From the NCBI GenBank assembly GCA_002293425.1, contig DBDE01000001.1, positions 1 through 15,457 of the forward strand: 15,457 nucleotides of DNA, read 5' to 3'. Position numbers and translations under genes: made by a program. This document shows positions 1 through 6,058 of the stretch, one piece after another; the stretch's first letter is position 1, and each line of letters opens with the position of its first letter. The notes under the pieces were generated by a model. That model was not told where the DNA came from and searched no databases. It saw only the letters and a list, made by a program, of their open reading frames with translations. The stretch is from Alistipes sp. UBA940. GTDB lineage: Bacteria; Bacteroidota; Bacteroidia; Bacteroidales; Rikenellaceae.

Positions 1-11
1 CAAAAATTTTT

Positions 12-58
12 GCGCCGCGTAGCCTAACTCTTCACTCTTCACTTTTCATTCTTCATTC
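12..58. repeat. GCGCCGCGTAGC 12-mer plus degenerate heptamer array
   Basis: Positions 12-23 read GCGCCGCGTAGC. From 27 to 58 there are four 7-base units (ACTCTTC, ACTCTTC, ACTTTTC, ATTCTTC) and a partial fifth. The same 12-mer is found again at 8883-8894 and, with one change, at 5461-5472, each time next to a similar heptamer array. The repeat sits just beyond the terminator of the antiporter operon. It is probably non-coding, and its left part may lie outside the window. Confidence 0.75.
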
Positions 59-82
59 AAAAAGCCCCTTGCGGGGCTTTTT
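59..82 (-). terminator. Intrinsic terminator of the TonB-like/antiporter operon
   Basis: A GC-rich stem (GCCCC with GGGGC, loop TTGC) is flanked by A5 on the left and T5 on the right, so it can end transcripts from either side. It lies two bases past the stop codon of the minus-strand antiporter gene and is the natural end of that operon. A plus-strand gene to the left of the window could share it. Confidence 0.85.
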
Positions 83-84
83 GA

Positions 85-1593
85 TCAGCATTTCACCCCG
101 AGCTTGCGGAGGTCGTTGCGCAGCTCTTCGGAGTTATCAGTCAGCACCAACAACTTATCGCCCAACGAAAGAGGCGTGGTGCCCGTCGGAACAAAATAGT
201 CGTCGTCCCGCTTAACCATCACAACCAACGTCCCGCCCGGCAACGAAATGTCTTTCAGCTGGTTCCCCTGCGCCAAAAACGCCTCGCGAACCTCGATCTC
301 GCTCAACGCCGACTTGATCTTGTCCGGCAGGTCGATGCCGAAACTGTCCTCCGGCAAAACCTTGCCCAGCCCCATTCGCTCCGCCATCCAACTAACCGTC
401 GAGCCCTGAATTATCAAAGACAGGATGGTGATGAAAAAGACCACGTTGAATATCAGATCGGCCACCCCCGCGTCGAATCCGTCGGCCACAGCGACCAACG
501 CATAAGTGGCAAAAATAATCGGCACAGCACCCCTCAACCCCACCCAGCTCACATAGCGAATGGCGGGCAAAGTGAACTTGCGGAACGGAGCCATACACGC
601 CAACACCGCCGCCGGACGAGCCACCAGAATCATAAACACACCCACCAAAACGCCCAAAATAATCGGGCCCGAAGTAAACAGCGCACTGGGCCGCACCAAC
701 AATCCCAACGCAAGGAACATCACGATCTGGAACAACCACGTGATCCCGTCCATAAAGTTGGTGAGCGACTTTTTGAGAATAATCTTGCGATTGCCCGCCA
801 CCAAACCGGCAACATAAACCGCCAAATAGCCATTGCCCCGAGCAAGGTCGGTGACGGCAAAGACCACGAACGCCATCGCCAGCATCAAAATCCCATAGAG
901 CGAAGCGTTGGAAAGATTTATCTTGTTGATAACCCAGGCCACACCCCGCCCGAAAAGGTACCCCAACGCCGCCCCGATGACCATCTGCAACACAAACGTG
1001 AGCACCGCCCCGCCCCAATCGGGAGCCGACCCCTGACTGATAAGACCGATCAACACAATGGTCATCACATAAGCCACCGGATCGTTCGACCCGCTCTCCA
1101 ACTCCAACAACGGGCGCAACTTCTGCTTCAAACCTTGTTTCTTGGAGCGCAAAATCGAAAACACACTTGCCGAATCGGTCGACGCCATCACCGACGCCAT
1201 CAGCAACGACTCCAAAAACGAGAGATGAATGCCGATCACACCCCCGTCATACAACAGCCCCGCGACCATCCATATAAAAGCACCCGTCAAAAGGGCCGTC
1301 ATAAGCACCCCCGCCGTGGCCAGCACAATCCCCACCGTGGCGATGGGACGTATCTCTTTCGACGAGGTCTCGAAGCCGCCCGAAAACAGGATCACACACA
1401 GCGCGATGGTCCCGATGGTTTGCGCGGTGATGGCGTTGTCGAACGGAATGCCCAACCCGTCGCTGCCGAACGCCATCCCAATGACCAGGAACAGCAACAA
1501 CGCCGGAACACCGAACCGCGACGACACCTTACTCGCAACGACACTCACGGCCAACAACGCCGCGCCGATCAACAACATCAGGCTTAAACTCAT
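85..1593 (-). CDS. K+/H+ or Na+/H+ antiporter, CPA family with C-terminal RCK_C domain
   Basis: This is a cation/proton antiporter of the inner membrane, resembling the NhaP2/CvrA potassium/proton group. The 502-residue protein has about twelve hydrophobic segments over residues 1-400, as in the Na_H_Exchanger fold. STDSASV at 138-144 and ESGSNDP at 166-172 contain the conserved acidic residues of the ion path. Residues from about 430 to the end are soluble and resemble a TrkA-C/RCK_C ligand-binding domain, which in relatives adjusts activity to cytoplasmic signals. The gene starts one base after the stop codon of the upstream TonB-like gene, so the two are almost certainly cotranscribed. Length is usual for the family. 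The choice between K+ and Na+ as substrate cannot be made from sequence alone. Confidence 0.9.
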   Translation of the reverse strand: MSLSLMLLIGAALLAVSVVASKVSSRFGVPALLLFLVIGMAFGSDGLGIPFDNAITAQTIGTIALCVILFSGGFETSSKEIRPIATVGIVLATAGVLMTALLTGAFIWMVAGLLYDGGVIGIHLSFLESLLMASVMASTDSASVFSILRSKKQGLKQKLRPLLELESGSNDPVAYVMTIVLIGLISQGSAPDWGGAVLTFVLQMVIGAALGYLFGRGVAWVINKINLSNASLYGILMLAMAFVVFAVTDLARGNGYLAVYVAGLVAGNRKIILKKSLTNFMDGITWLFQIVMFLALGLLVRPSALFTSGPIILGVLVGVFMILVARPAAVLACMAPFRKFTLPAIRYVSWVGLRGAVPIIFATYALVAVADGFDAGVADLIFNVVFFITILSLIIQGSTVSWMAERMGLGKVLPEDSFGIDLPDKIKSALSEIEVREAFLAQGNQLKDISLPGGTLVVMVKRDDDYFVPTGTTPLSLGDKLLVLTDNSEELRNDLRKLGVKC

Positions 1594-1594
1594 T

Positions 1595-2344
1595 CTATTG
1601 CGCTATAAAAGTATAAGTTATGGTTCCACTATGGCGCGCCGGAGCACGATTGTCGACATTGAAACTCGAAGCCAGGGCCGCCTGCACCGCCGCAGCATAC
1701 ATACACCCGTCGCCCGACGAAGCCCCGCGGTCGACATCGGCACTCACCACATCGCCGCTTCGATTGACCGCAATCTTAACAACAACAACCCCGCCACGCT
1801 CGCACGTGAATCCCGGAACGACCACGTTGGCCGAAAAACGCAACGGATCGACCAGCCAAAACGACACCATCACCCGCCCCCGCGCCCGCGAATCGTTATT
1901 GACATTGCCACTCGTGTCGTCGCTTCGGCGGCTCATCGCATCTATCTCGCTCAGCCCCTGGTTCCACGCCTCGCGGTTGGCATCCATCTGGCCGCTCGGT
2001 CGGGGAGTTTGCCCCCGCGTGTCGCCCGGGTCGGCACCCTCGTTGGAAACGGCGTTGCGTATAAATTCTCCGTCGTTCTCGCTCTGGCGCATCCTCACCT
2101 CGCGTTCGAGCCTCTGGGCCTCGGCGCGCAACTCTTCCAAAGTCTGCAACTCGACCAGAATGACGTCGTCGTACTGCGGGGTTCGAACGACAATTTTCGA
2201 GCCGACGAAAAGAATAGCCATCAGCAGAACTATGGCCAGCACGGCGAATACTCCGGCACGGTGGAGATATATCCACGTCACAGGATCGGTCCTGCGCCGC
2301 ATAAACGGAAGTCGGAGTCGTTGGGGTTTCTGCTGTGTGGCCAT
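1595..2344 (-). CDS. Inner-membrane protein with TonB-like C-terminal domain
   Basis: The 249-residue protein has a basic N-terminus, one membrane segment at about residues 30-52, a charged stretch likely to form a coiled coil (60-90), a polar low-complexity linker (90-155) and a compact C-terminal domain (160-249). The C-terminal domain has the pattern of TonB C-terminal or AgmX-type modules: a strand, a VxxSGDVV-like turn, then a helix AAAVQAAL. TonB proteins bring proton-motive-force energy to outer-membrane receptors, but the long proline-rich periplasmic linker of classical TonB is missing and no ExbB/ExbD is nearby. Its true partner is unknown. Cys181 and Cys214 could form a periplasmic disulfide. 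It is first in an operon with the downstream antiporter. Its -7 box lies only 8 bases before the start codon. Confidence 0.65.
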   Translation of the reverse strand: MATQQKPQRLRLPFMRRRTDPVTWIYLHRAGVFAVLAIVLLMAILFVGSKIVVRTPQYDDVILVELQTLEELRAEAQRLEREVRMRQSENDGEFIRNAVSNEGADPGDTRGQTPRPSGQMDANREAWNQGLSEIDAMSRRSDDTSGNVNNDSRARGRVMVSFWLVDPLRFSANVVVPGFTCERGGVVVVKIAVNRSGDVVSADVDRGASSGDGCMYAAAVQAALASSFNVDNRAPARHSGTITYTFIAQ

Positions 2345-2352
2345 ATTTCTCG

Positions 2353-2360
2353 CAAAAGTA
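2353..2360 (-). promoter_or_regulatory. -7 box of the TonB-like/antiporter operon
   Basis: On the minus strand this reads TACTTTTG, a full match to the Bacteroidota -7 consensus TAnnTTTG. Only 8 bases separate it from the ATG at 2344, so the transcript would have almost no 5' leader. No clear TTTG -33 element was found. It is back to back with the lpxC box, 22 bases apart. Confidence 0.6.
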
Positions 2361-2382
2361 CGATTTCTTTACGAAAATTTAA

Positions 2383-2390
2383 TATCTTTG
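2383..2390 (+). promoter_or_regulatory. -7 box of lpxC/fabZ-lpxA
   Basis: TATCTTTG matches the Bacteroidota -7 consensus TAnnTTTG. It lies 42 bases before the lpxC start codon, giving a leader of roughly 35-40 bases. No clear -33 TTTG was seen at the expected distance. Confidence 0.6.
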
Positions 2391-2432
2391 TGCCCTAAAC
2401 AGGTGAATAATCGAACCGTTTTTTTGATTCGA

Positions 2433-3821
2433 ATGTCGAACAAGCAAAAAACCATTGCATCTCCCGTCTCGTTTTCGGGGCAGGGGTTGCACACCGGCGT
2501 CGCCGTCGATATGACCGTTTTGCCTGCCGAGGCAGGGCACGGAATTAAGTTTTGTCGTGTGGATTTGGCCGACAGGCCGGTTGTTCCTGCGTTGGCCGAA
2601 TTTGTGGTCGACACTTCGAGGAGCACCACTCTCGGGGTGGGGGAGGCGCGTATAAGCACTGTCGAGCATATTATGGCCGCGCTGTGGACGATGGGGGTGG
2701 ATAATGCTTTGGTGGAGATAAACAATATCGAAGTTCCTATTATGGACGGCTCGGCGCGGGAGTTTGTGGAGGCAATCGGGCGCGTCGGTCTGACGGAGCA
2801 GCAGGAGGAGATAAGATATTATCAGGTAACCGAAAAACTCTCTTATGACATACCCGAGAAGGAGGTTCGGATCGAGATTTGGCCGGACGAGGGTTTCTCG
2901 GCGATGGTTCACGTCGATTTCGGCAGTCGGGTGCTGGGGAGCCAGTTTGCGGTTTTCGAGGGAGAGGGGTTCGAGGAGGGCATTGCGCCGTGTCGCACTT
3001 TTGTTTTCCTTCACGAGCTGGAGCAGTTGTTGGCCGCGGGGCTGATCAAGGGCGGCGATGTGAAGAACGCCATCGTGGTTGTCGAGGACGAGAAGAGTGT
3101 CGACATCGACGGGCTGAAGAAGCTGTTTAACAAGCCCGACATCGAGGTCAGGGCGGGATATTTGAGCAACACCGAGTTGCATTTCTATAACGAACCGGCA
3201 AGGCATAAACTGCTCGATGTGCTGGGCGATTTTGCGCTGCTCGGGGTTCGCATCAAGGGGAAGATAGTTGCGACGCGGCCCGGCCATTTTGCCAACACCG
3301 AGATGGCCAAGACGGTGCGGAAGGCTATGAAGAAAGAGGGACCGAAGCCCGTTTATCGCTATAATCCCAATGTTGCGCCGATTTTCGATGTTAACGAAAT
3401 CAAGTTGAAGCTGCCCCATCGGCCGCCGTTTTTGCTGGTCGACAAGATCATTCATATAGATAATGAGAGCGTTGCGGGCATAAAGAGCGTGACGGTCAAC
3501 GAACCCTTTTTCGTGGGCCATTTTCCGGACGAACCGGTGATGCCGGGGGTGTTGATAGTCGAAGCGATGGCGCAGTGCGGGGGGATTTTGGCGTTGCACG
3601 GAATGGATCCGGACTACTACTATTCGACCTATTTTTTGAAGATAGACAATGTGCGGTTCAAGCAGAAGGTGGTTCCGGGTGATGTTTTGCAGTTCGAGCT
3701 GAGCTTGCTGGAGCCTATCAGAAGGGGGATAGTCAATATGCGCGCCAACGCTTTTGTGGGCGACAGACTGGTGTGCGAGGCCGACCTGATGGCGCAGGTG
3801 GCACCTAATGGAAAGAAATAA
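2433..3821 (+). CDS. lpxC/fabZ: Bifunctional LpxC-FabZ: UDP-3-O-acyl-GlcNAc deacetylase / 3-hydroxyacyl-ACP dehydratase
   Basis: The fusion joins the committed step of lipid A synthesis (zinc-dependent deacetylation) to the dehydratase of fatty-acid elongation, a gene form typical of Bacteroidota. The N-terminal LpxC part (about 1-305) has zinc ligands His79 (VEHIMAAL), His258 and Asp262 (HKLLD), and catalytic His285 (GHFANTEMAK). The FabZ part (about 318-462) has the hot-dog-fold active-site His363 (GHFPDEPVMPG) and Glu377. All key residues are present. The frame stays open upstream to 1620, but that stretch is antisense to the TonB-like gene; ATG 2433 puts the first LpxC residues at the normal place and lies after the promoter. 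No Shine-Dalgarno sequence precedes it. lpxA follows 9 bases after the stop. The usual neighbour lpxD is not present upstream. Confidence 0.96.
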   Translation: MSNKQKTIASPVSFSGQGLHTGVAVDMTVLPAEAGHGIKFCRVDLADRPVVPALAEFVVDTSRSTTLGVGEARISTVEHIMAALWTMGVDNALVEINNIEVPIMDGSAREFVEAIGRVGLTEQQEEIRYYQVTEKLSYDIPEKEVRIEIWPDEGFSAMVHVDFGSRVLGSQFAVFEGEGFEEGIAPCRTFVFLHELEQLLAAGLIKGGDVKNAIVVVEDEKSVDIDGLKKLFNKPDIEVRAGYLSNTELHFYNEPARHKLLDVLGDFALLGVRIKGKIVATRPGHFANTEMAKTVRKAMKKEGPKPVYRYNPNVAPIFDVNEIKLKLPHRPPFLLVDKIIHIDNESVAGIKSVTVNEPFFVGHFPDEPVMPGVLIVEAMAQCGGILALHGMDPDYYYSTYFLKIDNVRFKQKVVPGDVLQFELSLLEPIRRGIVNMRANAFVGDRLVCEADLMAQVAPNGKK

Positions 3822-3830
3822 AAATTGAAT

Positions 3831-4631
3831 ATGATAAGTACTCAGGCGTTTGTTCATCCCAATGCGAAGATCGGTAAAAATGTGACGGTCGAGCCGTTTG
3901 CATATATTGGGGACGACACCGTGATCGGTGATGATTGTTGGATAGGGCCCCACGCCGTGGTTATGGCGGGGACGAGGATGGGCAAGAGCTGTCGGATACA
4001 CTCGGGAGCCGTTATTGCCGGTGTGCCGCAGGATTTGAAGTTCAAGGGCGAATATTCCACGGTGGAGATGGGCGATTACAACACCGTCAGGGAGGGGGCG
4101 ACGATCAACCGTGGCACGGCGGCGAAGGGCAAGACGGTTGTGGGGAGCTACAATTTGATAATGTCGTGTGCCCATATTGCGCACGATTGTGTTGTGGGGA
4201 GCCATTGTGTTATTGTCAATTCGGTGTTGTTGGCTGGCGAGGTGGAGGTTGGCGATTGGGCGATTATTTCGGGCCATTCGGCGGTTCACCAGTTTGTGAG
4301 GATCGGTACGCACGCTATGGTTAGCGGCGGATCGCTGGTGGGCAAGGATGTGCCGCCGTTTGTGAAGGCGGCGCGCAGTCCGTTGTCGTTTGTGGGGGCT
4401 AATTTCATCGGATTGAGGAGGAGGAACTTTTCGGACGAGAAGATAGCCGAGATCCAGGAGATATTCCGTGTGCTGTTCCAGAGCGGTTATGGTTATGGAC
4501 GGGCTTGCGAGATCATCGAGGACACTGTTCCGCGCTCGCCGGAGAGGGACGAGATAATCAAGTTTGTCAGGAACTCGAAGAGGGGGATACTCAAGCCGTG
4601 GAATGCCGCGTTGGGAGATATTGAGGATTGA
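3831..4631 (+). CDS. lpxA: Acyl-ACP--UDP-N-acetylglucosamine O-acyltransferase
   Basis: LpxA carries out the first step of lipid A synthesis, moving a 3-hydroxyacyl chain from ACP to UDP-GlcNAc in the cytoplasm. The 266-residue protein has the repeated hexapeptide pattern of a left-handed beta helix through about residue 190 (for example VIGDDCWIGP and VVGSHCVIVN) and a helical C-terminal domain. His118 in AHIAHDC matches the catalytic His125 of the E. coli enzyme. ATG 3831 was preferred; an in-frame TTG two codons earlier (3825) is possible but unnecessary. The gene is 9 bases downstream of lpxC/fabZ and is presumably cotranscribed. Its last bases adjoin the promoter of the ribosomal protein genes that follow. 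Confidence 0.96.
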   Translation: MISTQAFVHPNAKIGKNVTVEPFAYIGDDTVIGDDCWIGPHAVVMAGTRMGKSCRIHSGAVIAGVPQDLKFKGEYSTVEMGDYNTVREGATINRGTAAKGKTVVGSYNLIMSCAHIAHDCVVGSHCVIVNSVLLAGEVEVGDWAIISGHSAVHQFVRIGTHAMVSGGSLVGKDVPPFVKAARSPLSFVGANFIGLRRRNFSDEKIAEIQEIFRVLFQSGYGYGRACEIIEDTVPRSPERDEIIKFVRNSKRGILKPWNAALGDIED

Positions 4632-4632
4632 T

Positions 4633-4664
4633 TTTGCAGTTCCTGTTTTTTTTTACTACTTTTG
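4633..4664 (+). promoter_or_regulatory. Promoter of rpmI-rplT
   Basis: TTTG at 4633-4636 and TACTTTTG at 4657-4664 are separated by 20 bases, which fits the Bacteroidota pattern of -33 TTTG and -7 TAnnTTTG. This is the only promoter in the window with both elements clearly present. It begins right after the lpxA stop codon. The leader to the rpmI ATG would be about 18 bases. Confidence 0.75.
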
Positions 4665-4687
4665 TCGTTTCAAATTATCAGACTAAG

Positions 4688-4882
4688 ATGCCGAAGATGA
4701 AGACAAATTCCGCCGCGAAGAAGCGTTTCGACTTCACGGGGACGGGAAAGATCAAGAGAAAACATGCGTATCATTCGCATATTTTGACCAAAAAGACCAC
4801 TAAGCAGAAGAGAAATCTGGACTATTCGGGCCTTGTTTCGGAGGCCGATGCGGCTAAGATCCGTTTGCTGTTGGTTAAGTAA
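4688..4882 (+). CDS. rpmI: 50S ribosomal protein L35
   Basis: The 64-residue basic protein reads MPKMKTNSAAKKRF at its start and has the KRKHAYHSHILTKKTTKQKR core of bL35, with the usual length. It is part of the large ribosomal subunit. The start is ATG 4688; an upstream extension of the open frame has no similarity. No Shine-Dalgarno is seen. rplT follows after an unusually long 85-base spacer. Unlike the common thrS-infC-rpmI-rplT order, the gene here follows lpxA, with its own promoter. Confidence 0.97.
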   Translation: MPKMKTNSAAKKRFDFTGTGKIKRKHAYHSHILTKKTTKQKRNLDYSGLVSEADAAKIRLLLVK

Positions 4883-4967
4883 AAAAATTGTGTTAATTAA
4901 GAGTGTTTCGGCCCCAAAGAGGCGGGGAGAACCCGTTCGCCGACCGCTCGTAAAACTTTAAAAAATT
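4883..4967 (+). promoter_or_regulatory. Structured spacer between rpmI and rplT
   Basis: This 85-base spacer can form a hairpin at 4921-4941: GGCG pairs with CGCC and GGG pairs with CCC, with a GTT bulge and an AGAA loop. An A/T-rich stretch precedes the rplT ATG. No TAnnTTTG box was found inside. L20 controls its own operon by binding mRNA in E. coli and Bacillus, so a regulatory role is conceivable. That is inference; the hairpin is the only direct evidence. Confidence 0.35.
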
Positions 4968-5312
4968 ATGCCACGTTCAGTGAATGCGGTTGCGTCGAGG
5001 GCGCGCCGCAAAAAAGTTTTGAAACTTGCTAAGGGGAATTTCGGGTCGCGGTCGAATGTTTGGACCGTTGCCAAGAACACTGTCGAGAAGGGGTTGCAGT
5101 ATGCTTATCGCGACAGGAAGACCAAGAAGAGGAATTTCAGGAGTTTGTGGATCCAGAGGATTAATGCTGGGGCGAGGATGCACGGGTTGACTTATTCGGA
5201 GTTTATCGGGAAGTTGGCTAAGAAGGAGATTGATTTGAATCGCAAGGTTTTGGCCGATTTGGCGATGAACCACCCGAAGGCTTTCGAGGCGGTGATTAAG
5301 GCGGTTAAGTAG
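4968..5312 (+). CDS. rplT: 50S ribosomal protein L20
   Basis: The 114-residue protein has the typical bL20 start MPRSVNAVASRARRKKVLK, the middle segment YRDRKTKKRNFRSLWIQRINAG and the C-terminal globular part SEFIGKLAKKEIDLNRKVLADLA. It is an early-assembly 23S rRNA-binding protein of the large subunit; in other bacteria it also acts as a translational repressor of its operon. It is the last gene of the rpmI-rplT unit, followed 32 bases later by a strong terminator. Confidence 0.97.
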   Translation: MPRSVNAVASRARRKKVLKLAKGNFGSRSNVWTVAKNTVEKGLQYAYRDRKTKKRNFRSLWIQRINAGARMHGLTYSEFIGKLAKKEIDLNRKVLADLAMNHPKAFEAVIKAVK

Positions 5313-5344
5313 GGTTACACTTTTATTATATCTGTATTTTTTAT

Positions 5345-5381
5345 GCCATCTCTCACTTTTTGTGAGGGGTGGCTTTTTTTT
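5345..5381 (+). terminator. Intrinsic terminator of rpmI-rplT
   Basis: A 12-bp stem (GCCATCTCTCAC with GTGAGGGGTGGC, two G-T wobbles) with a T5 loop is followed by eight T. On the minus strand the wobbles become mismatches and no T tract follows, so it should not act on the recQ-exonuclease operon coming from the other side. Confidence 0.9.
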
Positions 5382-5422
5382 AATGAAAAATGAAAAATGA
5401 AAAGATGAAAAAATGAAAAATG
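5382..5422. repeat. Degenerate heptamer array, AATGAAA type
   Basis: Five to six units of AATGAAA, two of them one base longer, follow the terminator directly. On the minus strand the unit reads TTTCATT, close to the ACTTTTC/ATTCTTC units at 27-58, in the opposite orientation. No coding function is seen. Confidence 0.7.
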
Positions 5423-5438
5423 TGCCACCGCGCAGGCC

Positions 5439-5502
5439 GGCTAACGCGGAACAGGCTAACGCGCCGCGCAGCCCAGTTTTTAGCTTTTAGTTCTTAACTT
5501 GT
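5439..5502. repeat. Composite repeat: GGCTAACGCG x2, 12-mer, heptamers
   Basis: GGCTAACGCG occurs at 5439-5448 and again at 5454-5463. The 12-mer GCGCCGCGCAGC at 5461-5472 overlaps the second copy. Heptamers AGTTTTT, AGCTTTT, AGTTCTT and AACTTGT follow at 5475-5502. This has the same order as the module at 8797-8927 (GCTACGCG copies, then 12-mer, then heptamers) but lacks the palindrome found there. The heptamer part runs into the last codons of the exonuclease gene. Confidence 0.65.
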
Positions 5503-6058
5503 TGTACACTTCCAGGCAGGTCCAGGCGTCGGTGGCGGCGTAGAGGCGTTGAGCATCGGTGAGCGAGGCGGCCTCCCAATTGCTCAGCCGCTGAGCCTTC
5601 GAAATTCGTCCGCCAAGCACTATCGCAACAATCTTGAGCAGGCTCAGGTCGGTGATGCCAAACTGCGGAGCGAGCTTTTGCAGGTCGACGAAACCCCTTG
5701 CACGCACGCGGCCGATGGTGTTCAGCTCGCGGATGTCGCCCTCGACGCTCAGTCCGATTTTGGCAATTTTACTCGATTCAAGCAGCCTGAGCAGCGGTTT
5801 GGGCAACCCGATACGGTTGAGCCGGAAGAGATAGCATCGCTGGGCGGTGGCGAGTTGTAGCAGGGCGACGCGGTTGACCACTCCTTTTTGGAACGCCGGC
5901 CGCGATTCGGTGTCGAAGCCCATCGCGCTCTGTTTCGCCAGCTCGGCACACGCTCGCTCCACCCCGTCGAATGTGTCGACAACCACTATCTCGCCCCCGA
6001 AAGCGAGCAGGGGCAGGGCGGTGATCTGCTCTTTGGATATGGAGGGTTGAAAATTCAT
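5480..6058 (-). CDS. DEDDy 3'-5' exonuclease, WRN/RNase D-like
   Basis: The 192-residue protein is a single DNA_pol_A_exo1-type domain. Motif I is FDTES (Asp49, Glu51), motif II is SVEGD (Asp108) and motif III is YAATD (Tyr173, Asp177), so all metal-binding and catalytic residues of a DEDDy nuclease are present. It lacks the HRDC domains of RNase D and is closest in form to the free-standing WRN-exonuclease-like proteins. Substrate (DNA or RNA) is not certain. The start at 6058 overlaps the recQ stop as ATGA, so translation is probably coupled. The open frame extends upstream to 6331 inside recQ, but only the part from ATG 6058 resembles the family. The last residues (LRTKS) are encoded by a heptamer repeat, suggesting that the C-terminus was replaced or extended by repeat DNA. 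Confidence 0.88.
   Translation of the reverse strand: MNFQPSISKEQITALPLLAFGGEIVVVDTFDGVERACAELAKQSAMGFDTESRPAFQKGVVNRVALLQLATAQRCYLFRLNRIGLPKPLLRLLESSKIAKIGLSVEGDIRELNTIGRVRARGFVDLQKLAPQFGITDLSLLKIVAIVLGGRISKAQRLSNWEAASLTDAQRLYAATDAWTCLEVYNKLRTKS

Noticed and set aside
1995..2012. CGGGG/CCCCG hairpin in the TonB-like gene as a fourth two-hairpin element
   Set aside because: The stem is only 5 bp and no second hairpin follows at the right distance.
1620..2432. 5' extension of the lpxC frame
   Set aside because: It is antisense to the TonB-like gene and has no LpxC similarity; the promoter and normal N-terminus point to ATG 2433.
2379..4313. A 644-codon open frame on the minus strand opposite lpxC/fabZ and lpxA
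   Set aside because: It is antisense to two clear lipid A genes, has low-complexity composition with many His, Arg and Asn, and no recognisable domain.
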